64,000 bases of DNA from Saccoglossus kowalevskii (taxonomy: Eukaryota; Hemichordata; Enteropneusta; Harrimaniidae), in assembly GCF_000003605.2 (NCBI RefSeq), contig NW_003115153.1:1-64000 (forward strand). The letters are read 5' to 3'. The position numbers were made by a program, and so were the translations under genes. The notes beneath the pieces were generated by a model. It worked only from the letters and a program-made list of their open reading frames with translations. It made no database searches and was not told the DNA's origin. Below are positions 52,313-63,837 of the stretch, piece by piece. The first letter of the stretch is position 1; every line of letters begins with the position of its first letter.

Positions 52313-52969
52313 TCGTGGACTTTAATTCAATGTGTTGGTCAGGGTTCTGACCCTGTGTATTTTTCGGTGGGTAGCGTTTAATATCACTACCCTGGCTACA
52401 TGTTACAATGGGTCTGAATTCACTCTGGATAAGTACGTACATAACCGACCAATCATGGACTTTAATTCAATGTGTTGGTCAGGGTTCTGACCCTGTGTAT
52501 TTTTCGGTGGGTACCGTTTAATTTCACTACCCTGGATACGTGTTAAAATGGGTCTGAATTCACTCTGGATAAGTACGTACATAACCATCCACTCGTGGAC
52601 TTTCATTCAATGTGTTGGTCAGGGTTCTGACCCTGTGTATTTTTCGGTGGGTACCATTTAATTTCACTACCCTGGCTATGTGTTAAAATGCGTCTGAATT
52701 CACTCTGGATAAGTACGTACATAACCGACCAATCGTGGACTTTAATTCAATGTGTTGGTCAGGGTTCTGACCCTGTGTATTTTTCGGTGGGTACCGTTTA
52801 ATTTCACTACCCTGGCTACGTGTTAAAATGGGTCTGAATTCACTCTGGATAAGTACGTACATAACCGACCAATCTTGGACTTTATTTCAATATGTTGGTC
52901 AAGGTTCTAACCCTGTGTATTTTTCAGTGGGTACCGTTTAATTTCATTACCCTGGCTACGTGTTAAATG

Positions 52970-54740
52970 GGTCTGAATTCACTCTGGATAAGTACGTACA
53001 TAACCGACAAATCGTGGACTTTCATTCAATGTGTTGGTCAGGGTTCTGACCCTGTGTATTTTTCGGTGGGTACCATTTAATTTTACTACCCTGGCTACGT
53101 GTTAAAATGGGTCTGAATTCACTCTGGATAAGTACGTACATAACCGACCAATCTTGGACTTTAATTCAATGTGTTGGTCAGGGTTCTGACCCTGTGTATT
53201 TTTTGGTGGGTACCGTTTAATTTCATTATCCTGGCTACGTGTTAAAATGGGTCTTAATTCACTCTGGATTAGTACGTACATAACCGACCAATCTTGGACT
53301 TTCATTCAATGTGTTGGTCAGGGTTCTGACCCTGTGTATTTTTCGGTGGGTACCGTTTAATTTCACTACCCTGGCTACGTGTTAAAATGGGTCTGAATTC
53401 ACACTGGATAAGTACGTACATAACCGACCAATCGTGGACTTTCATTCAATGTGTTAGTCAGGGTTCTGACCCTGTGTATTTTTCGGTGGGTACCGTTTAA
53501 TTTCACTACCCTGGCTACGTGTTAAAATGGGTCTGAATTCACTCTGTATCAGTACGTACATAACCGACCAATCGTGGACTTTAATTCAATGTGTTGGTCA
53601 GGGTTCTGACCCTGTGTATTTTTCGGTGGGTACCGTTTAATTTCACTACCCTGGCTACGTGTTAAAATGGGTCTGAATTCACTCTGGATAAGTACGTACA
53701 TAACCGACCAATCTTGGACTTTCATTTTGCATGCAGGTAAGGTACACCTACAGACATAACTGTGGACATTTATGCTTATACTTATGTTCTAAGACGTTAG
53801 TTAACATTTAATATCAGGCAAAGCATTGGTTCATTACCCTGGCTACGTGTTAAAATGGGTCTGAATTCACTCTGGATAAGTACGTACGTAACCAACCAAT
53901 CTTGGACTTTAATTCACTGTGTTGGTCAGGATTCTGACCCTGTGTATTTTTCGGTGGGTACCGTTTAATTTCACTACCCTGGCTACGTGTTAAAATGGGT
54001 CTGAATTCACTCTGGATAAGTACGTACATAACCGACAAATCGTGGACTTTCATTCAATGTGTTGGTCAGGGTTCTGACCCTGTGTATTTTTCGGTGGGTA
54101 CCATTTAATTTCACTACCCTGGCTACGTGTTAAAATGGGTCTGAATTCACTCTGGATAAGTACGTACATAACCGACCAATCTTGGACTTTAATTCAATGT
54201 GTTGGTCAGGGTTCTGACCCTGTGTATTTTTTGGTGGGTACCGTTTAATTTCATTATCCTGGCTACGTGTTAAAATGGGTCTTAATTCACTCTGGATTAG
54301 TACGTACATAACCGACCAATCTTGGACTTTCATTCAATGTGTTGGTCAGGGTTCTGACCCTGTGTATTTTTCGGTGGGTACCGTTTAATTTCACTACCCT
54401 GGCTACGTGTTAAAATGGGTCTGAATTCACACTGGATAAGTACGTACATAACCGACCAATCGTGGACTTTCATTCAATGTGTTAGTCAGGGTTCTGACCC
54501 TGTGTATTTTTCGGTGGGTACCGTTTAATTTCACTACCCTGGCTACGTGTTAAAATGGGTCTGAATTCACTCTGTATCAGTACGTACATAACCGACCAAT
54601 CGTGGACTTTAATTCAATGTGTTGGTCAGGGTTCTGACCCTGTGTATTTTTCGGTGGGTACCGTTTAATTTCACTACCCTGGCTACGTGTTAAAATGGGT
54701 CTGAATTCACTCTGGATAAGTACGTACATAACCGACCAAT
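52970..54740. repeat. Tandem pair of a 1028-bp higher-order unit containing one long monomer
   Basis: Copies run about 52970-53712 and 53998-54740, a period of six standard plus one long unit. Markers are GACAAATCGTGG, TTTTTTGGTGGG, GGTCTTAATTC, CACACTGG with GTTAGTCAGG, and CTCTGTATCAG. The second copy continues with ATCGTGG where the first enters long monomer 31. Confidence 0.88.
53669..53856. repeat. Long (188-bp) monomer 31
   Basis: Cassette 53727-53831, CAAAGCATTGG allele, followed by a monomer with GTACGTAACCAACC. It is isolated, 5.6 kb from the previous long unit and 5.5 kb from the next. Confidence 0.97.
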
Positions 54741-56639
54741 CGTGGACTTTCATTCAATGTGTTGGTCAGGGTTCTGACCCTGTGTATTTTTTGGTGGGTA
54801 CCGTTTAATTTCACTACCCTGGCTACATGTTAAAATGGGTCTGAATTCACTCTGGATAAGTACGTACATAACCGACCAATCTTGGACTTTATTTCAATAT
54901 GTTGGTCAGGGTTCTAACCCTGTGTATTTTTCGGTGGGTACCGTTTAATTTCATTACCCTGGCTACGTGTTAAAATGGGTCTGAATTCACTCTGGATAAG
55001 TACGTACATAACCGACCAATCTTGGACTTTAATTCACTGTGTTGGTCAGGGTTCTGACCATGTGTATTTTTCGGTGGGTACCGTTTAATTTCATTATCCT
55101 GGCTACGTGTTAAAATGGGTCTGAATTCACTCTGGATAAGTACGTACATAACCGAACAATCTTGGACTTTATTTCAATATGTTGGTCAGGGTTCTAACCC
55201 TGTGTATTTTTCGGTGGGTACCGTTTAATTTCATTACCCTGGCTACATGGGACTGAATTCACTCTGGATAAGTACGTACATAACCAACCATCTTGGACTT
55301 TAATTCACTGTGTTGGTCAGGGTTCTGACCCTGTGTATTTTTCGGTGGGTACCGTTTAATTTCACTACCCTGGCTACGTGTTAAAATGGGTCTGAATTCA
55401 CTCTGGATAAGTACGTACATAACCAACCAATCTTGGACTTTAATTCACTGTGTTGGTCAGGGTTCTGACCCTGTGTATTTTTCGGTGGGTACCGTTTAAT
55501 TTCACTACCCTGGCTACGTGTTAAAATGGGTCTGAATTCACTCTGGATAAGTACGTACATAACCGACAAATCATGGACTTTCATTCAATGTGTTGGTTAG
55601 GGTTCTGACCCCGTGTATTTTTCGGTGGGTACCGTTTAATTTCACTACCCTGGCTACGTGTTAAAATGGGTCTGAATTCACTCTGGATAAGTATGTACAT
55701 AACCGACCATCTTGGACTTTAATTCACTGTGTTGGTCAGGGTTCTGACCCTGTGTATTTTTCGGTGGGTACCATTTAATTTCATTATCCTGCTACGTGTT
55801 AAAATGGGTCTGAATTCACTCTGGATTAGTACATACATAACCGACCAATCTTGGACTTTCATTCAATGTGTTGGTCAGGGTTCTGACCCTGTGTATTTTT
55901 CGGTCGGTACCGTTTAATTTCACTACCTTGGCTACGTGTTAAAGTGGGTCTGAATTCACTCTGGATAACTGCGTACAAAACCGACCAATCATGGACTTTA
56001 ATTCAATGTGTTGGTCAGGGTTCTGACCCTGTGTATTTTTCGGTGGGTACCGTTTAATTTCATTATTCTGGCTACGTGTTAAAATGGGTCTGAATTCATT
56101 TTGGATAAGTACGTACATATGTAACCGACCAATCTTGGACTTTCATTCAATGCGTTGGTCAGGGTGCTGACCCTGTGTATTTTACGGTGGGTACCGTTTA
56201 ATTTCACTACCCTGGCTACGTGTTAAAATTGTCTGAATTCACTCTGGATAAGTACGTACATAACCGACCAATCTTGGACTTTATTTCAATATGTTGGTCA
56301 GGGTTCTGACCCTGTGTATTTTTCGGTGGGTACCGTTTAATTTCATTATCCTGGCTACGTGTTAAAATGGATCTGAATTCACTCTGGATAAGTATGTACA
56401 TAACCGACCAATCTTGGACTTTATTTCAATATGTTGGTCAGGGTTCTGACCCTGTGTATTTTTCGGTGGGTACCGTATAATTTCACTACCCTGGCTACGT
56501 GTTAAAATGGGTCTGAATTCACTCTGGATAAGTACGTACATAACCGACCACTGTTGAACTTTAATTCAATATGTTGGTCAGAATCTGACCCTGTGTATTT
56601 TTCGGTGGGTACCGTTTAATTTCATTATCCTGGCTACGT

Positions 56640-57300
56640 GTTAAAATGGATCTGAATTCACTCTGGATAAGTACGTACATAACCGACCAATCTTGGACTT
56701 TAATTCAATGTGTTGGTCAGGGTTCTGACCCTGTGTATTTTTCGGTGGGTACCGTTTAATTTCATTATCCTGGCTACGTGTTAAAATGGGTCTTAATTCA
56801 CTCTGGATTAGTACGTACATAACCGACCAATCTTGGACTTTCATTCAATGTGTTGGTCAGGGTTCTGACCCTGTGTATTTTTCGGTGGGTACCGTTTAAT
56901 TTCACTACCCTGGCTACGTGTTAAAATGGGTCTGAATTCACTCTGTATCAGTACGTACATAACTGACCAATTGTGGACTTTAATTCAATGTGTTGGTCAG
57001 GGTTCTGACCCTGTGTATTTTTCGGTGGGTACCGTTTAATTTCACTACCCTGGCTACGTGTTAAAATGGGTCTGAATTCACTCTGGATAAGTACGTACAT
57101 AACCGACCAATCGTGGACTTTCATTCAATGTGTTGGTCAGGGTTCTGACCCTGTGTATTTTTTGGTGGGTACCGTTTAATTTCACTACCCTGGCTACATG
57201 TTAAAATGGGTCTGAATTCACTCTGGATAAGTACGTACATAACCGACCAATCTTGGACTTTATTTCAATATGTTGGTCAGGGTTCTAACCCTGTGTATTT
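56640..57300. repeat. Higher-order block shared with 59602-60262
   Basis: Offset 2962 bp. Markers are GGTCTTAATTC with GGATTAG, CTCTGTATCAG with AACTGACCAATTGTGG, and TTTTTTGGTGGG followed by CTACATG. Both copies then run into the TTATTTCAATATG / CTAACCC subfamily. Confidence 0.85.
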
Positions 57301-58571
57301 TTTCGGTGGGTACTGTTTAATTTCATTACCCTGGCTATATGGGACTGAATTCACTCTGGATAAGTACGTACATAACCGACCAATCTTGGACTTTCATTCA
57401 ATGTGTTGGTCAGGGTTCTGACCCTGTGTATTTTTCGGTGGGTACCGTTTAATTTCACTACCCTGGCTACGTGTTAAAATGGGTCTGAATTCACTCTGGA
57501 TAAGTACGTACATAACCGACAAATCGTGGACTTTCATTCAATGTGTTGGTCAGGGTTCTGACCCTGTGTATTTTTCGGTGGGTACCGTTTAATTTCACTA
57601 CCCTGGCTACGTGTTAAAATGGGTCTGAATTCACTCTGGATAAGTACGTACATAACCGACAAATCTTGGACTTTAATTCACTGTGTTGGTCAGGGTTCTA
57701 ACCCTGTGTATTTTTCGGTGGGTACCGTTTAATTTCATTACCCTGGCTACATGGGACTGAATTCACTCTGGATAAGTACGTACATAACCAACCATCTTGG
57801 ACTTTAATTCACTGTGTTGGTCAGGGTTCTGACCCTGTGTATTTTTCGGTGGGTACCGTTTAATTTCACTACCCTGGCTACGTGTTAAATGGGTCTGATT
57901 TCACTCTGGATAAGTACGTACATAACCGACCAATCTTGGACTTTAATTCACTGTGTTGGTCAGGGTTCTGACCATGTGTATTTTTCGGTGGGTACCGTTT
58001 AATTTCATTATCCTGGCTACGTGTTAAAATGGGTCTGAATTCACTCTGGATAAGTACGTACATAACCGAACAATCTTGGACTTTATTTCAATATGTTGGT
58101 CAGGGTTCTAACCCTGTGTATTTTTCGGTGGGTACCGTTTAATTTCATTACCCTGGCTACATGGGACTGAATTCACTCTGGATAAGTACGTACATAACCA
58201 ACCATCTTGGACTTTAATTCACTGTGTTGGTCAGGGTTCTGACCCTGTGTATTTTTCGGTGGGTACCGTTTAATTTCACTACCCTGGCTACGTGTTAAAA
58301 TGGGTCTGAATTCACTCTGGATAAGTACGTACATAACCGACCAATCTTGGACTTTAATTCACTGTGTTGGTCAGGGTTCTGACCCTGTGTATTTTTCGGT
58401 GGGTACCGTTTAATTTCACTACCCTGGCTACGTGTTAAAATGGGTCTGAATTCACTCTGGATAAGTACGTACATAACCGACAAATCGTGGACTTTCATTC
58501 AATGTGTTGGTCAGGGTTCTGACCCTGTGTATTTTTCGGTGGGTACCGTTTAATTTCACTACCCTGGCTAC

Positions 58572-59482
58572 GTGTTAAAATGGGTCTGAATTCACTCTGG
58601 ATAAGTACGTACATAACCGACAAATCTTGGACTTTAATTCACTGTGTTGGTCAGGGTTCTGACCCTGTGTATTTTTTGGTGGGTACCGTTTAATTTCATT
58701 ATCCTGGCTACGTGTTAAAATGGGTCTGAATTCACTCTGGATTAGTACGTGCATAACCGACCAATCTTGGACTTTCATTCAATGTGTTGGTCAGGGTTCT
58801 GACCCCGTGTATTTTTCGGTCGGTACCGTTTAATTTCACTACCCTGGCTACGTGTTAAAATGGGTCTGAATTCACTCTGGATAAGTACGTACAAAACCGA
58901 CCAATCTTGGACTTTAATTCAATGTGTTGGTCAGGGTTCTGACCCTGTGTATTTTTCGGTGGGTACCGTTTAATTTCATTATCCTGGCTCCGTGTTAAAA
59001 TGGGTCTGAATTCACTCTGGATTAGTACGTACATAACCGACCAATCTTGGACTTTCATTCAATGTGTTGGTCAGGGTTCTGACCCTGTGTATTTTTCGGA
59101 GGGTGCCGTTTAATTTCACTACCCTGGCTACGTGTTAAAATGGGTCTGAATTCACTCTGGATAAGTACGTACATAACCGACCAATCTTGGACTTTCATTT
59201 TGCATGCAGGTAAGGTACACCTACAGACATAACTGTGGACATTTATGCTTATACTTATGTTCTAAGACGTTAGTTAACATTTAATATCAGGCAATGCATT
59301 GGTTCATTACCCTGGCTACGTGTTAAAATGGGTCTGAATTCACTCTGGATAAGTACGTACATAACCAACCAATCTTGGACTTTAATTCACTGTGTTGGTC
59401 AGGGTTCTGACCCTGTGTATTTTTCGGTGGGTACCGTTTAATTTCACTACCCTGGCTACGTGTTAAAATGGGTCTGAATTCA
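58572..59482. repeat. Higher-order block shared with 25600-26510
   Basis: Partner of the 25.6-kb block. It carries CCTGGCTCCGTG, a variant otherwise seen near 1201 in the window's left end. Confidence 0.85.
59142..59329. repeat. Long (188-bp) monomer 32
   Basis: Cassette 59200-59304, CAATGCATTGG allele, followed by an AACCAACC monomer. Counterpart of monomer 13. Confidence 0.97.
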
Positions 59483-60342
59483 CTCTGGATAAGTACGTAC
59501 ATAACCGACAAATCGTGGACTTTCATTCAATGTGTTGGTCAGGGTTCTGACCCTGTGTATTTTTCGGTGGGTACCATTTAATTTCACTTGCCTGGCTACG
59601 TGTTAAAATGGGTCTGAATTCACTCTGGATAAGTACGTACATAACCGACCAATCTTGGACTTTAATTCAATGTGTTGGTCAGGGTTCTGACCCTGTGTAT
59701 TTTTCGGTGGGTACCGTTTAATTTCATTATCCTGGCTACGTGTTAAAATGGGTCTTAATTCACTCTGGATTAGTACGTACATAACCGACCAATCTTGGAC
59801 TTTCATTCAATGTGTTGGTCAGGGTTCTGACCCTGTGTATTTTTCGGTGGGTACCGTTTAATTTCACTACCCTGGCTACGTGTTAAAATGGGTCTGAATT
59901 CACTCTGTATCAGTACGTACATAACTGACCAATTGTGGACTTTAATTCAATGTGTTGGTCAGGGTTCTGACCCTGTGTATTTTTCGGTGGGTACCGTTTA
60001 ATTTCACTACCCTGGCTACGTGTTAAAATGGGTCTGAATTCACTCTGGATAAGTACGTACATAACCGACCAATCGTGGACTTTCATTCAATGTGTTGGTC
60101 AGGGTTCTGACCCTGTGTATTTTTTGGTGGGTACCGTTTAATTTCACTACCCTGGCTACATGTTAAAATGGGTCTGAATTCACTCTGGATAAGTACGTAC
60201 ATAACCGACCAATCTTGGACTTTATTTCAATATGTTGGTCAGGGTTCTAACCCTGTGTATTTTTCGGTGGGTACCGTTTATTTTCACTACCCTGGCTACG
60301 TGTTAAAATGGGTCTGAATTCACTCTGGATAAGTACGTACAT

Positions 60343-61021
60343 AACCGACCAATCGTGGACTTTCATTCAATGTGTTGGTCAGGGTTCTGACCCTGTGTAT
60401 TTTTTGGTGGGTACCGTTTAATTTCACTACCCTGGCTACATGTTAAAATGGGTCTGAATTCACTCTGGATAAGTACGTACATAACCGACCAATCTTGGAC
60501 TTTATTTCAATATGTTGGTCAGGGTTCTAACCCTGTGTATTTTTCGGTGGGTACCATTTAATTTCATTACCCTGGCTACGTGTTAATATGGGTCTGAATT
60601 CACTCTGGATGAGTACGTACATAACCGACCAATCTTGGACTTTAATTCACTGTGTTGGTCAGGGTTCTGACCATGTGTATTTTTCGGTGGGTACCGTTTA
60701 ATTTCATTATCCTGGCTACGTGTTAAAATGGGTCTGAATTCACTCTGGATAAGTACGTACATAACCGAACAATCTTGGACTTTATTTCAATATGTTGGTC
60801 AGGGTTCTAACCCTGTGTATTTTTTCGGTGGGTACTGTTTAATTTCATTACCCTGGCTATATGGGACTGAATTCACTCTGGATAAGTACGTACATAACCG
60901 ACCAATCTTGGACTTTCATTCAATGTGTTGGTCAGGGTTCTGACCCTGTGTATTTTTCGGTGGGTACCGTTTAATTTCACTACCCTGGCTACGTGTTAAA
61001 ATGGGTCTGAATTCACTCTGT
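60343..61021. repeat. Higher-order block, right copy of 1-679
   Basis: Partner of the block at the start of the window. It diverges where this copy continues with CTCTGTATCAG and the left copy with CTCTGGATAAG. Confidence 0.9.
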
Positions 61022-63649
61022 ATCAGTACGTACATAACCGACCAATTGTGGACTTTAATTCAATGTGTTGGTCAGAGTTCTGACCCTGTGTATTTTTCGG
61101 TGGGTACCGTTTAATTTCACTACCCTGGCTACGTGTTAAAATGGGTCTGAATTCACTCTGGATAAGTACGTACATAACCGACCAATCGTGGACTTTCATT
61201 CAATGTGTTGGTCAGGGTTCTGACCCTGTGTATTTTTTGGTGGGTACCGTTTAATTTCACTACCCTGGCTACATGTTAAAATGGGTCGGAATTCACTCTG
61301 GATAAGTACGTACATAACCGACCAATCTTGGACTTTATTTCATTATGTTGGTCAGGGTTCTAACCCTGTGTATTTTTCGGTGGGTACCGTTTAATTTCAT
61401 TACCCTGGCTACGTGTTAAAATGGGTCTGAATTCACTCTGGATGAGTACGTACATAACCGAACAATCTTGGACTTTATTTCAATATGTTGGTCAGGGTTC
61501 TAACCCTGTGTATTTTTTCGGTGGGTACTGTTTAATTTCATTATCCTGGCTACGTGTTAAAATGGGTCTGAATTCATTCTGGATAAGTACGTACATAACC
61601 GAACAATCTTGGACTTTATTTCAATATGTTGGTCAGGGTTCTAACCCTGTGTATTTTTTCGGTGGGTACTGTTTAATTTCATTACCCTGGCTATATGGGA
61701 CTGAATTCACTCTGGATAAGTACGTACATAACGGACCAATCTTGGACTTTCATTCAATGTGTTGGTCAGGGTTCTGACCCTGTGTATTTTTCGGTGGGTA
61801 CCGTTTAATTTCACTACCCTGGCTACGTGTTAAAATGGGTCTGAATTCACTCTGTATCAGTACGTACATAACCGACCAATTGTGGACTTTAATTCAATGT
61901 GTTGGTCAGGGTTCTGACCCTGTGTATTTTTCGGTGGGTACCATTTAATTTCACTACCCTGGCTACGTGTTAAAATGGGTCTGAATTCACTCTGGATAAG
62001 TACGTACATAACCGACCAATTGTGGACTTTCATTCAATGTGTTGGTCAGGGTTCTGACCCTGTGTATTTTTTGGTGGGTACCGTTTAATTTCACTACCCT
62101 GGCTACATGTTAAAATGGGTCTGAATTCACTCTGGATAAGTACGTACATAACCGACCAATCTTGGACTTTATTTCAATATGTTGGTCAGGGTTCTAACCC
62201 TGTGTATTTTTCGGTGGGTACCGTTTAATTTCATTACCCTGGCTACGTGTTAAAATGGGTCTGAATTCACTCTGGATGAGTACGTACATAACCGACCAAT
62301 CTTGGACTTTAATTCACTGTGTTGGTCAGGGTTCTGACCATGTGTATTTTTCGGTGGGTACCGTTTAATTTCATTATCCTGGCTACGTGTTAAAATGGGT
62401 CTGAATTCACTCTGGATAAGTATGTACATAACCGAACAATCTTGGACTTTATTTCAATATGTTGGTCAGGGTTCTAACCCTGTGTATTTTTTCGGTGGGT
62501 ACTGTTTAATTTCATTACCCTGGCTATATGGGACTGAATTCACTCTGGATAAGTATGTACATAACCGACCAATCTTGGACTTTAATTCACTGTGTTGGTC
62601 AGGGTTCTGACCCTGTGTATTGTTCGGTAGGTACCGTTTAATTTCATTATCCTGGCTACGTGTTAAAATGTGTCTGAATTCACTCTGGATTAGTACGTGC
62701 ATAACCGACCAATCTTGGACTTTCATTCAATGTGTTGGTCAGGGTTCTGACCCTGTGTATTTTTCGGTGGGTACCGTTTAATTTCATTATTCTGCCTACG
62801 TGTTAAAATGGGTCTGAATTCACTCTGGATTAGTACGTACATAACCGACCAATCTTGGACTTTCATTCAATGTGTTGGTCAGGGTTCTGACCCTGTGTAT
62901 TTTTCGGTGGGTACCGTTTAATTTCACTACCCTGGCTACGTGTTAAAATGGGTCTGAATTCACTCTGGATAAGTATGTACATAACCGACCAATCTTGGAC
63001 TTTATTTCAATATGTTGGTCAGGGTTCTGACCCTGTGTATTTTTCGGTGGGTACCGTTTAATTTCATTATCCTGGCTACATGTTAAAATGGATCTGAATT
63101 CACTCTGGATAAGTATGTACATAACCGACCAATCTTGGACTTTCTTTCAATGTGTTGGTCAGGGTTTTGACCCTGTGTATTTTTCGGTGGGTACCGTTTA
63201 ATTTCATTATCCTGGCTACGTGTTAAAATGGGTCTGAATTCACTCTGGATTAGTACGTGCATAAACGACCAATCTTGGACTTTCATTCAATGTGTTGGTC
63301 AGGGTTCTGACCCCGTGTATTTTTCGGTCGGTACCGTTTAATTTCACTACCCTGGCTACGTGTTAAAATGGGTCTGAATTCACTCTGGATAAGTACGTAC
63401 AAAACCGACCAATCGTGGACTTTAATTCAATGTGTTGGTCAGGGTTCTGACCCTGTGTGTTTTTCGGTGGGTACCGTTTAATTTCATTATCCTGGCTACG
63501 TTTTAAAATGGGTCTGAATTCACTCTGGATTAGTACGTACATAACCGACCAATCTTGGACTTTCATTCAATGTGTTGGTCAGGGTTCTGACCCTGTGTAT
63601 TTTTCGGAGGGTACCGTTTAATTTCACTACCCTGGCTACGTGTTAAAAT

Positions 63650-63837
63650 GGGTCTGAATTCACTCTGGATAAGTATGTACATAACCGACCAATCTTGGAC
63701 TTTCATTTTGCATGCAGGTAAGGTACACCTACAGACATAACTGTGGACATTTATGCTGATACTTATGTTCTAAGACGTTAGTTAACATTTAATATCAGGC
63801 AAAGCATTGGTTCATTACCTTGGCTACGTGTTAAAAT
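63650..63837. repeat. Long (188-bp) monomer 33
   Basis: Cassette 63708-63812, CAAAGCATTGG allele, with a private ATGCTGATAC change. ACCTTGG and an AACCAACC monomer follow, as after monomer 1. Confidence 0.97.

Noticed and set aside
386-63566. About eighty recurring open frames of 60-118 residues on both strands, most often a 67-residue minus-strand reading
   Set aside because: They are the same satellite bases read through one and a half or two monomers. 140 is not divisible by 3, frames end at fixed monomer stops, substitutions show no codon pattern, and no start context, domain or splice structure accompanies them. The longer ones (25480-25806 and 61421-61777) arise from loss of a stop or from small indels.
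2199-63837. The 33 long monomers as separate transposon insertions
   Set aside because: Identical junctions, strict phase and replacement of 57 bp show copies of one rearranged monomer, not independent insertions.
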